Assembly: GCA_020725315.1 (NCBI GenBank)
Contig: DYFG01000051.1
Span: 1 to 10,322 of the forward strand
DNA from: Nitrosotalea sp.
Lineage (GTDB): Archaea > Halobacteriota > Syntropharchaeia > Alkanophagales > Methanospirareceae
Direction: 5' to 3'
DNA length: 10,322 nucleotides
Below are positions 1-6,570 of the stretch, piece by piece. The notes under the pieces were generated by a model. The model saw only the letters and a program-made list of their open reading frames with translations, did no database searches and had not been told where the DNA came from. Position numbers and translations under genes: made by a program. Numbering within the stretch: position 1 is the stretch's first letter; each line of letters opens with the position of its first letter.

Positions 1-138
1 TCGCACGTGCGTGCGAGGCGTGGATTGAGGCGGTTCGTCATCAAGCAGATTTTTTTAAATTCCGCACTGAGCCCAGACTTTAAAAAAATCGATGACGAAT
101 ATGAGCCAATATTCAGGTATAGATATAAGATGAGATGA
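1..138 (+). CDS. Possible 3' end of an upstream gene (partial, unidentified)
   Basis: Frame 1 is open from the first base to a TGA at 136-138, giving 45 residues that end in FRYRYKMR. The peptide is rich in basic and aromatic residues, with a short acidic patch (KKIDDEYE), and reads like a plausible soluble C-terminus. I do not recognise the family. A 45-codon open run could also occur by chance. The strong inverted repeat at 34-99 lies entirely inside it, which argues either for a non-coding structure or for a gene carrying a palindromic element. Nothing upstream is visible, so the start and real length are unknown. Confidence 0.4.
   Translation, partial: SHVRARRGLRRFVIKQIFLNSALSPDFKKIDDEYEPIFRYRYKMR
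34..99. repeat. Long bulged inverted repeat (hairpin)
   Basis: The arms are perfect in two blocks. TTCGTCATC (34-42) pairs with GATGACGAA (91-99), and GATTTTTTTAAA (48-59) pairs with TTTAAAAAAATC (79-90). A 5-nt bulge (43-47) separates the blocks on the left side only, and the apical loop is 19 nt (60-78). That is 21 base pairs with no mismatch. It may be a terminator or processing hairpin for the upstream gene, a structured RNA, or the remnant of a small mobile palindromic element. The sequence does not decide between these. Confidence 0.8.
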
Positions 139-173
139 AAAAGGAAGAGATATTTTGTCACCACATAGCAGTA

Positions 174-199
174 ATATACGAATCCTTGTATATGCGTAT
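174..199. promoter_or_regulatory. Candidate operator upstream of the pst promoter
   Basis: ATATAC (174-179) and GTATAT (188-193) form a 6-bp inverted repeat with an 8-nt spacer. An overlapping alternative pairs ATACG (176-180) with CGTAT (195-199). The site lies about 35-55 nt upstream of the presumed TATA box, where archaeal activators often bind. It could govern phosphate-dependent expression of pst, but the arms are short and AT-rich, so chance is possible. Confidence 0.25.
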
Positions 200-231
200 C
201 TTCCACTCCAAGCCATCAAACCGATAATCTC

Positions 232-239
232 TTTATATT
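232..239 (+). promoter_or_regulatory. TATA box of the pst operon
   Basis: TTTATATT lies 33-40 nt upstream of the pstS ATG. With the usual archaeal spacing of about 25 nt from TATA to transcription start, the RNA would begin near 260, leaving a leader of about 10 nt. No Shine-Dalgarno sequence is seen before the ATG at 272, which fits a leaderless or near-leaderless first gene. Confidence 0.5.
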
Positions 240-271
240 CCTAATAGTAAGAATTAAGTAGTGCACCCGTT

Positions 272-1123
272 ATGCATAAGATTAAGGCCGTAGTGATAGC
301 GGCAACAGTGGTAGTGGCAATAGCGGCAGTAGGAACAGCGGTATTTTTAATGCCGAAATCTTCACTCACAGAGGAAAGGTTATCTGGCAAGTTGACAATC
401 GCGGGTTCTACAACCTTGCTACCGATAAATGAGGAATGCAGAAGGCTTCTCATGGAAAAGAACCCCGAGTTGAGGATATCTGTATCGGGCGGTGGCTCGG
501 GTCATGGCATAAAGGCAGCGGGTGCAGGTGAGATCGATATAGGTGCGGCATCACGGGACATAAAATCGAAGGAGATGGAGGTGTATCCAGACCTGAAGCT
601 GGTGGTAATAGGAAAGGATAGCCTTGCTATTGTTGTGCATCCGAATAATCCTGTAAATGAACTGACGATGGAAGAGGCGTCGAAGATATTCAGCGGCGAG
701 ATAAATAACTGGAAGGAAGTAGGAGGAGAAGATGCGAAGATCAGAGTGATAACGAGAGAAGGTGGTTCTGGGACGAGAGAAGTCTTCGAGACGTATGTGA
801 TGAAGCGGTTCGGACGAGAAATAGCAGGAGCAGCATCGGTGAAGCCCTCGAATGGTGAGGTGAGAGCAACGGTCAGCGGAGATAAAAATAGCATTGGTTA
901 CGTCTCCCTCGGATTTGTTGACCCCAGCCTCAAAGCTCTTAAGATAGACGGAGTGGAGGCAACGGTAGAGAACGTGCTTTCTGGCGATTATCCAATCTCT
1001 AGGAGTTTGTATCTGATAACGAAAGGTGAGCCGGAGCAGTTGGAGAAGGCGTTCATAGATTACATGTTGAGTGAAGAAGGACAGAAGGTGGTGGAAGATA
1101 ATGGCTACATTCGAGTGAAATAG
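272..1123 (+). CDS. pstS: Phosphate ABC transporter substrate-binding protein PstS
   Basis: Binds phosphate outside the cell and delivers it to the PstCA channel. The 283-residue protein starts with a basic tip and a hydrophobic segment (about residues 5-27) that would act as signal peptide or membrane anchor. There is no lipobox cysteine, so an uncleaved N-terminal anchor is likely. Phosphate-binding loops of the PstS family are clear: AGSTT (44-48), SGGGSGHG (72-79) and TREGGSGTRE (161-170). Length fits short archaeal and Gram-positive-type PstS. It is the first gene of a five-gene pst operon and follows a TATA box at 232-239. The start at 272 is chosen because the hydrophobic segment follows it at once. 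Confidence 0.95.
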   Translation: MHKIKAVVIAATVVVAIAAVGTAVFLMPKSSLTEERLSGKLTIAGSTTLLPINEECRRLLMEKNPELRISVSGGGSGHGIKAAGAGEIDIGAASRDIKSKEMEVYPDLKLVVIGKDSLAIVVHPNNPVNELTMEEASKIFSGEINNWKEVGGEDAKIRVITREGGSGTREVFETYVMKRFGREIAGAASVKPSNGEVRATVSGDKNSIGYVSLGFVDPSLKALKIDGVEATVENVLSGDYPISRSLYLITKGEPEQLEKAFIDYMLSEEGQKVVEDNGYIRVK

Positions 1124-1151
1124 ATGAAGAGGAAGAGGGGACAATCAAAAC

Positions 1152-2021
1152 ATGGAAGTAGGAAGAGCTGAAAAAATAATAGAAAAGGTATTCTTCATCT
1201 CCGCGCTCTCTTCCATTCTTATCGTATTTTTTATCATCGCATTCATCTTGAAGGAGAGCATCCCCGCATTAGCGCTCGGCTGGAATTTCTTCCTTGGGAT
1301 GAGATGGTATCCCCCTCACAGCCAATTTGGCATCTTCCCGATAGTGGTAAGCACATTCGTGGTAGGGATAGGTGCATTGGCAATCGCAGCCTCCATAGGC
1401 ATACCAGCTTCGATTTATTTAGCCGAATTCTCACCAGGATGGCTGAGAAACATCATAAAACCATGTGTAGAGATGTTGGTTGGGATTCCTTCGATAGTGC
1501 TGGGATTTTTTGGGTTAATGGTGCTTGTTGTATTTATAAGGAACTCATTTGGTGGATATGGTGAATGCATCTTAGCAGGTTGGATGATTCTTGCGATAAT
1601 GACCCTACCGCATGTTGTCAGTATATCCGAGGATTCTATCAGGGCGGTTCCAAAGGGATATAAGGAAGCATCGCTTGCACTCGGTGCTACACATTTACAG
1701 ACCACCATAAGGGTAATATTGCCAAATGCTCGCTCCGGGATATTAGCATCCTTGATTTTGGGTATGGGGAATGCAATAGGAGAAACAATGGCTGTCTTGA
1801 TGGTCATTGGGAATCCGAACATACCTTGGATCCCTTCAAGCGTCTTAGAGCCAGTGAGAGTGCTTACATCCACGATAGTCATCGAGATAGGTTATGCTGT
1901 TTGGGGCTCGATGCATCAGCATGCGCTCTTCGCTCTTGGAGTAGTTCTGTTCATAATAGTGGCGATTCTCAATGTGATAACTACTGCCGTGATACGAAAA
2001 GGTGTTGCTGGAATAGGATGA
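1152..2021 (+). CDS. pstC: Phosphate ABC transporter permease PstC
   Basis: One of the two membrane subunits forming the phosphate channel. The 289-residue protein has about six hydrophobic segments, near 12-33, 62-90, 105-130, 138-153, 196-220 and 257-280. The EAA loop that contacts the ATPase is at about 172-191 (EASLALGA then LP), followed by the GMGNAIGETMAV stretch typical of PstC/PstA. A purine-rich stretch containing GAGGGG lies 11-18 nt before the ATG, and the gene starts 28 nt after pstS. Its stop overlaps the start of pstA in an ATGA. PstC is assigned over PstA by operon order and by the long extracytoplasmic loop after the first helix. Confidence 0.93.
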   Translation: MEVGRAEKIIEKVFFISALSSILIVFFIIAFILKESIPALALGWNFFLGMRWYPPHSQFGIFPIVVSTFVVGIGALAIAASIGIPASIYLAEFSPGWLRNIIKPCVEMLVGIPSIVLGFFGLMVLVVFIRNSFGGYGECILAGWMILAIMTLPHVVSISEDSIRAVPKGYKEASLALGATHLQTTIRVILPNARSGILASLILGMGNAIGETMAVLMVIGNPNIPWIPSSVLEPVRVLTSTIVIEIGYAVWGSMHQHALFALGVVLFIIVAILNVITTAVIRKGVAGIG

Positions 2022-2866
2022 ACATAAAAGAAAAGATTGTAAAAGGAGGTTTGTTCGTATCTGCACTTATATCAGTAGTAGTATTGCTCATCGTGATCGG
2101 CTACATAGTTGTGAATGGGATAGGGGTGATAAGCCTCGATTTCTTGCTCAAATCCCCTTATCGGTTTGAATACGGCGGAGTATTTCCACAGATTATTGGG
2201 TCTTTATTCTTGGTCGCGCTCTGTTTGCTCTTTGCCGTTCCTTTAGGTGTTGCATCCGCGATCTATCTCGCGGAATACGCGCCTGATAATGTAATAACCA
2301 GCTGTATACGGCTTTTTGTGGAATGCTTAGCCGGGATACCCTCAATTGTGATCGGCTTGTTTGGGCTGGTATTTCTCGTCTATTATCTCGGCTTTGGCGT
2401 TTCCATGCTCTCCGGCGGCTTAGCTCTCGGTTTCATGATACTCCCATGGACGGTTAGAGCGAGTGAGGAGGCGATAAAAGCAGTTCCTCGCTCTTACAGG
2501 GAGGCTTCACTCGCTTTAGGCGCTTCTAAGTGGCAAACCATTCGTAGTGTAGTTCTGAAGAGTGCCTATCCAGGTATAATAACAGGGATATTGCTTGGGA
2601 TTGGAAAGGCGATAGGAGAGACTGCTGTTGTTCTTTTAACCGCAGGTTCAGGGCTGGAATCCTTCCTGCCACGATCCATACTCGACCCTGTTGCCTCATT
2701 ACCCGTTTATGTGTATATGCTAGCCACGCAGGGACAGACCTCAGCCGCTTATTCTCGTGCTTTTGGGGCTTCGATTCTGCTCATTACGATGTTTTTGGTG
2801 ATGAGCATCTCCGCTTTATTCCTTAGAAATCGATACATCAAACGTATGAGTGGAGGGAGATGGTGA
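2018..2866 (+). CDS. pstA: Phosphate ABC transporter permease PstA
   Basis: Second membrane subunit of the phosphate channel, 282 residues. The ATG at 2018 shares the ATGA with the pstC stop. The frame is open further upstream, but that part is only a shadow of pstC, and the hydrophobic first helix (about 10-33) follows this ATG directly. Further membrane segments lie near 57-85, 105-128, 130-146, 186-208 and 247-268. The EAA loop (about 162-180, EASLALGA) and GKAIGETAVVLL (196-207) match the PstA family. The stop lies 7 nt before the pstB ATG, implying translational coupling. Confidence 0.93.
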   Translation: MNIKEKIVKGGLFVSALISVVVLLIVIGYIVVNGIGVISLDFLLKSPYRFEYGGVFPQIIGSLFLVALCLLFAVPLGVASAIYLAEYAPDNVITSCIRLFVECLAGIPSIVIGLFGLVFLVYYLGFGVSMLSGGLALGFMILPWTVRASEEAIKAVPRSYREASLALGASKWQTIRSVVLKSAYPGIITGILLGIGKAIGETAVVLLTAGSGLESFLPRSILDPVASLPVYVYMLATQGQTSAAYSRAFGASILLITMFLVMSISALFLRNRYIKRMSGGRW

Positions 2867-2873
2867 GAGGGGA

Positions 2874-3626
2874 ATGAGCAAGATAGAAATGAAAGGTTTG
2901 AGTGTTTATTATGGCAATGGAACGGTCCATGCGTTAAAAGATGTGAATATGAAGATAGAAGCGAATAAGATAACCGCATTGATCGGACCTTCGGGTTGTG
3001 GCAAGACGACCTTTCTTAGGGCACTGAACCGGATGAATGAACTCATAAGAGTGCGAACGGAAGGCGAGGTCCTCATTGATGGGATCGATATTTACAGTAA
3101 GAAAGTGGATGTTATTCAGCTGAGGAAGAAGGTAGGTATGGTCTTTCAGCAGCCAAATCCCTTCCCTATGAGCATATATGATAATGTCGCCTACGGTCCG
3201 AGGATACACGGAGTGCGGAACAGAGAGTTGGATGGGATAGTTGAAGAGAGTTTGAAGAAAGCGGCATTGTGGGATGAAGTAAAAGACCGGTTAGAAGAGA
3301 ACGCATTTGGATTCTCCGGAGGGCAGCAACAGCGGTTGTGCATCGCAAGGGCATTGGCGGTAAATCCAGAGATCATCCTCTTCGACGAGCCTTGTTCGTC
3401 ACTGGACCCTATATCCACCGCGAGGATAGAGGAATTGTTGAGCAAATTAAAGCGTGAGTACACCATTGTCATTGTTACGCATAATATGCAGCAGGCGGCT
3501 CGTATCTCAGATTTCACCGCCTTCTTCCTCATGGGCGAACTGATCGAATGTGGTAAGACCCCGCAGATCTTTGAGCGGCCAAGGGATAAGCGCACAGAAG
3601 ATTATATCACCGGGAGATTCGGATAG
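2874..3626 (+). CDS. pstB: Phosphate ABC transporter ATP-binding protein PstB
   Basis: Cytoplasmic ATPase driving phosphate import, 250 residues and full length. It has Walker A GPSGCGKTT (38-46), Q-loop FQQPNPFP (91-98), ABC signature FSGGQQQR (147-154), Walker B IILFDEP (167-173), D-loop SSLDP (175-179) and the switch histidine in VTHN (201-204). The QQPNPFPMSIYDNVAYGPR stretch is characteristic of PstB among ABC ATPases. An upstream in-frame GTG at 2850 exists, but ATG 2874 is preferred because a strong Shine-Dalgarno (GAGAGGGG, 2865-2872) sits directly before it and the protein then begins like other PstB proteins. The signature has F where most PstB proteins have L. Confidence 0.96.
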   Translation: MSKIEMKGLSVYYGNGTVHALKDVNMKIEANKITALIGPSGCGKTTFLRALNRMNELIRVRTEGEVLIDGIDIYSKKVDVIQLRKKVGMVFQQPNPFPMSIYDNVAYGPRIHGVRNRELDGIVEESLKKAALWDEVKDRLEENAFGFSGGQQQRLCIARALAVNPEIILFDEPCSSLDPISTARIEELLSKLKREYTIVIVTHNMQQAARISDFTAFFLMGELIECGKTPQIFERPRDKRTEDYITGRFG

Positions 3627-4283
3627 ATGAGGGTCAGAAGAGAATATTTGGAGGATTTAGAGAAGCTCAAGAGCGATGTATTAAGGATGGGGGAGCTCGC
3701 TCAAATGGCGGCAAAGAACGCCATAGAGGCTCTCGTCAATCATGATAAGGATTTAGCAGCACGAATACTCGAAGAGAATAGTGTCATCGACGGGGTGGAA
3801 TTTGAGATAGAGAATCGGTGCATGAGACTCCTGGCGCTACAACAGCCGATGGCGATTGATCTCAGAACAATAGGAACTTCATTAAAGATCATAACAGATT
3901 TCGACCGGATAAGCGACCTCGCAGGTGATATTGCAGAGATTGTATTGAAGATCGCCGATGAGCCATATGCAAAACCGCTGATTGACATCCCGAGAATATC
4001 AGAGATTACGCAAGGCATGATCGCTGATTGCCTTGAGGCATTCGAATCGCAGCGAATAGAGAAATTAGAGGATTTTTCAGAGCGTGATGATCTGGTAGAT
4101 GCGTTATTTGGCCAGATACGGCGGGAGTTGATATCTATCATGATCGAGAACCCACGCACCATTACCAGCGTGAGTCACCTCATCTTCATCGGCTTACATC
4201 AGGAAAGAATAGCAGACCATGCCTGTAACATCGCCAGTCGTATCGTCTACATGGTCACCGGTGAGCGAAGGAAGCTTGAATGA
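3627..4283 (+). CDS. phoU: Phosphate transport regulator PhoU
   Basis: Cytoplasmic regulator that links Pst activity to phosphate status and restrains uptake. It is 218 residues and all helical, with the two-repeat PhoU layout. Each half carries the family metal-binding motif: DFDRISDLAGDIAE (91-104) and HQERIADHACNIAS (191-204). The ATG follows the pstB TAG with no gap, so translation is probably coupled. It is the last gene of the operon. No PhoR/PhoB two-component pair is visible, as expected in archaea, so what PhoU signals to here is unknown. The convergent XRE regulator 12 nt downstream is a candidate partner by position only. Confidence 0.94.
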   Translation: MRVRREYLEDLEKLKSDVLRMGELAQMAAKNAIEALVNHDKDLAARILEENSVIDGVEFEIENRCMRLLALQQPMAIDLRTIGTSLKIITDFDRISDLAGDIAEIVLKIADEPYAKPLIDIPRISEITQGMIADCLEAFESQRIEKLEDFSERDDLVDALFGQIRRELISIMIENPRTITSVSHLIFIGLHQERIADHACNIASRIVYMVTGERRKLE

Positions 4284-4295
4284 GAACTTAAGGGA

Positions 4296-4823
4296 TCAGC
4301 TTATCTTCTTCGCTGCCAATTCAATAGCCCTCGTCACACTTGAGGTTGGTCTTATCGTCGCAACCGGTATAGTAACTATCTTCTCAACCGTTGGACTGAC
4401 GATGGGAGCACAGACAAGTGCGGCTGCACCATCTCTCTCCGCCTGAATGGCTGCTATAATCGCTTCCTCTATCGTAGTGACCGCATATTCTTTAATCACA
4501 ATGGTCTCATTGTTGACGTTTATCTCATCCTTTTCTATACCGTCCAAAACGCCTCGTGCACCGATAACCGCGATGAATTTCTTCTGCTTTGTATGCCCAC
4601 GTTCGATCTCCCTCACCGTGGTTAGTATCCTTCTGAAGGTGCGCAGATTTGGGTCCCGCTCGCCGGAGAGGATCTTGTAAAGCGTGCTTGCAGGTATTCC
4701 CGATTTCTCGCTGAATTCCCCTATGCTCATTCCCAACCTCTGTTTGATGGCTTTCGTTAATATGATAGGGAGCTCTTTATCCCGCGTAAAGATCTCAGAT
4801 ACTATGTCATCAGCGGCGTTCAT
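4296..4823 (-). CDS. XRE-family HTH regulator with C-terminal putative effector domain
   Basis: A 175-residue protein read right to left from ATG at 4823. Residues about 22-72 form a Cro/C1-type helix-turn-helix: LTKAIKQRLGMSIGEFSEKS, then GIPASTLYKILSGERDPNL. Residues about 80-175 form a separate alpha/beta domain (FIAVIGARGVLDGI, then EEAIIAAIQAERDGAAALVCAPIV, then IPVATIRPT and a final helix). Its rhythm resembles the Rossmann-like PrpR N-terminal sensor domain; this is a resemblance by eye, not a proven homology. It is probably a small-molecule-responsive transcription factor. It is divergent from the HdrD-like gene and convergent with pst, so it could control either or both. The ligand is unknown. 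Confidence 0.82.
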   Translation of the reverse strand: MNAADDIVSEIFTRDKELPIILTKAIKQRLGMSIGEFSEKSGIPASTLYKILSGERDPNLRTFRRILTTVREIERGHTKQKKFIAVIGARGVLDGIEKDEINVNNETIVIKEYAVTTIEEAIIAAIQAERDGAAALVCAPIVSPTVEKIVTIPVATIRPTSSVTRAIELAAKKIS

Positions 4824-4953
4824 ATCGTATAGTATAAAAGAAGCTCTCTTATATATAAATTATTACGGTCGTTATTATACAATTGGGGAATTTAGTGCAC
4901 AAAATAGAAAAATTTAAATAGGGAAAATTTAGAAAAGGAACGAATTGAGAAGA
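4824..4953. promoter_or_regulatory. Divergent promoter region between regulator and HdrD-like gene
   Basis: This 130-nt AT-rich spacer carries promoters in both directions. For the minus-strand regulator, a TATA box reading TTATATATAA lies at about 4850-4859. That puts the RNA start within a few bases of the ATG at 4823, so the message is probably leaderless. For the + strand cluster, TTTAAATA (4913-4920) follows a purine-rich BRE-like stretch. A regulator bound here could act on both genes. TTATTA direct repeats (4860-4865 and 4872-4877) and an octamer TAGTGCAC (4893-4900) are the only other patterns seen. Confidence 0.55.
4913..4920 (+). promoter_or_regulatory. TATA box of the HdrD-like / marker 16 / cysteate synthase cluster
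   Basis: TTTAAATA is preceded by an A-rich BRE-like run. Transcription would begin near 4940, leaving at most about 14 nt before the ATG at 4954. The AAGGA at about 4935-4939 would then lie at or before the RNA 5' end and probably is not used as a ribosome site. Confidence 0.5.
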
Positions 4954-6552
4954 ATGGTGGATAGTAAGATCATTGAGGATGAGGTAATAGTGGCAATAAA
5001 ATCAGAGGAAATAACACAGGTTCTCAGAGATTACCCCCCAAGCACGAACCAACTTGCAGAAATGCCCGATACGGAAAACGGGCAGGGGGAAGAAGACCTG
5101 AAGATATTCAGGTTAGATTGGCTACTTACCGATCCTCGTGCCCCTGATTTCTATTCCTGCATTCAATGTGGTGCGTGCACGGGCATTTGCCCCGCGGCTT
5201 CACTGGACAAGAAATACAATCCGAGAAGATTGGTCGAGTGTCTTATCACAGGATGGGGTATAGAAGATTATCCTTTAGAAAAGTGCTTTTCGTGCTATAC
5301 CTGTAAATACGCGTGCAGAAAAGAAAATTGTGTGGCTGATATAATTAAGATTTTGAAGGAGAACGAGTGGAAGGGGTTAACCGTAAATCGTGGAAGATGC
5401 AGGGAAGAGTTATACCGCAAATCCCTTTACGAGCGAGGTTTATGTGTAACATTCGATGCTCTTTCTCCCGATAAGATTCCGGAATGGGGCTCTTCATGGG
5501 AGAAGATCTACTCGAATATGAAAAAGTTCAGATTGGAGCTTGGTCTTGAAGTGCATTGTCGAAAGATACCTCAAAGATCGCTTGATGAGATACGAGAAAT
5601 TGTGGATAGAACAGAGAATAAAAAATTCAGAAAAGAAGGTGTGGCGGAGGAAGTAACGAAAAGAAATCCTGATAATAAAATTTATCTCTTCCATAGTTGT
5701 TTCGCGGATGCACACTATCCTGGTATCACCGAGAGTATAAAATACCTACTTGACAGGCTCGGCATTGACTACATAGATGATCCCCGACACTCATCGTGCA
5801 CCGGCTTTGGTTATTATGTTAATGAAATACCGCTTTCCACAATGCTTGCGATAAATGCAAGGAATTTCGCTCTGGCAGAAGAGACGGGCTATCTAAATAT
5901 AGCACCGATCTGTCAAACAAGTTACGGGGTGCTTACGGAATCGGCAGGGATTTTGAGGAGTGGAATAGGAAGGCGGATAAATGAAGAGGTGTTGAGCAAA
6001 GTGAACAGGAACTACAGAGGTGAGGTCAATATAGCCCATATTTCAGAGATACTATGGGCTCACAGAGACAGAATAAAAGGGGAAGTAAAGCATAGCCTTT
6101 ACGGTCTTCGAGTTGCCACGCACAACGGTTGCCACTATGCGAAGATGTTCAGGAAATCCGCCGTGCTTAATTTATTGGACGAACTCGTATCCATTACTGG
6201 TGCAGAACCGTTGGATTATGTGGAGAAGGGCTTATGCTGTGGTATGGGTTTTGATCATACGGTAGAACCAGAACGAAGATACCTTACCCGGATAATTGCC
6301 CGAAGAAAGCTTCTATCCGCTAAAGAGGCGGGAGCTGATGTTCTTCTCGTTGCCTGTCCAGGGTGTCAAATAACACTTGACAGAAATCAAGAACTTATTG
6401 AAAAGGAAAGTGGTATAGAAATCGGTCTGCCTATCATTAACTATGCCCAGTTTCTCGCCTTAGCACTGGGTGCAGACCCCTACAAAGTTGTAGGAATACA
6501 AACTCATTCAAACTCTCTCGAACGTATCTTTGAAAAGTTTGATATTCTCTAA
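4954..6552 (+). CDS. Fused HdrC-HdrB (HdrD-like) iron-sulfur protein with degenerate first CCG domain
   Basis: A 532-residue cytoplasmic redox protein related to heterodisulfide reductase subunits. An N-terminal extension of about 50 residues precedes an HdrC-like part with two 4Fe-4S motifs: cysteines 69, 72, 75, 79, then 111, 114, 117, 121. A linker of about 120 residues with scattered cysteines follows. The HdrB-like part has two CCG domains. The second is complete (Cys393, the pair 428-429, and 468 and 471 in CPGC), so it can hold a non-cubane 4Fe-4S cluster. The first keeps Cys249, 282 and 320, but the other two usual ligand positions are Ser281 and Ser323. ATG 4954 is preferred over the in-frame TTG at 4945. 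It leads an apparent operon with the marker 16 and cysteate synthase genes. HdrD is the closest known architecture, but length, linker and lost ligands suggest a different substrate. Confidence 0.85.
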   Translation: MVDSKIIEDEVIVAIKSEEITQVLRDYPPSTNQLAEMPDTENGQGEEDLKIFRLDWLLTDPRAPDFYSCIQCGACTGICPAASLDKKYNPRRLVECLITGWGIEDYPLEKCFSCYTCKYACRKENCVADIIKILKENEWKGLTVNRGRCREELYRKSLYERGLCVTFDALSPDKIPEWGSSWEKIYSNMKKFRLELGLEVHCRKIPQRSLDEIREIVDRTENKKFRKEGVAEEVTKRNPDNKIYLFHSCFADAHYPGITESIKYLLDRLGIDYIDDPRHSSCTGFGYYVNEIPLSTMLAINARNFALAEETGYLNIAPICQTSYGVLTESAGILRSGIGRRINEEVLSKVNRNYRGEVNIAHISEILWAHRDRIKGEVKHSLYGLRVATHNGCHYAKMFRKSAVLNLLDELVSITGAEPLDYVEKGLCCGMGFDHTVEPERRYLTRIIARRKLLSAKEAGADVLLVACPGCQITLDRNQELIEKESGIEIGLPIINYAQFLALALGADPYKVVGIQTHSNSLERIFEKFDIL

Positions 6553-6570
6553 TAAGCAAGCGAGGGAGAG

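Noticed and set aside
1..16. Perfect 6-bp palindrome TCGCAC / GTGCGA at the window edge
   Set aside because: Short, GC-rich and at the very edge; without upstream sequence there is no way to tell structure from chance.
551..1144. 197-codon frame antisense to pstS
   Set aside because: It is a shadow of a strongly conserved gene with no promoter or family features of its own.
1826..2017. Upstream extension of the pstA reading frame
   Set aside because: It lies inside pstC in another frame, and the ATG at 2018 with the ATGA overlap gives the normal PstA N-terminus.
2850..2873. GTG start for pstB at 2850
   Set aside because: It would overlap pstA and add eight odd residues; ATG 2874 has a clear ribosome site directly before it.
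4945..4953. TTG start for the HdrD-like protein
   Set aside because: The ATG three codons later is the more likely start, though the TTG cannot be excluded because AAGGA sits about 5 nt before it.
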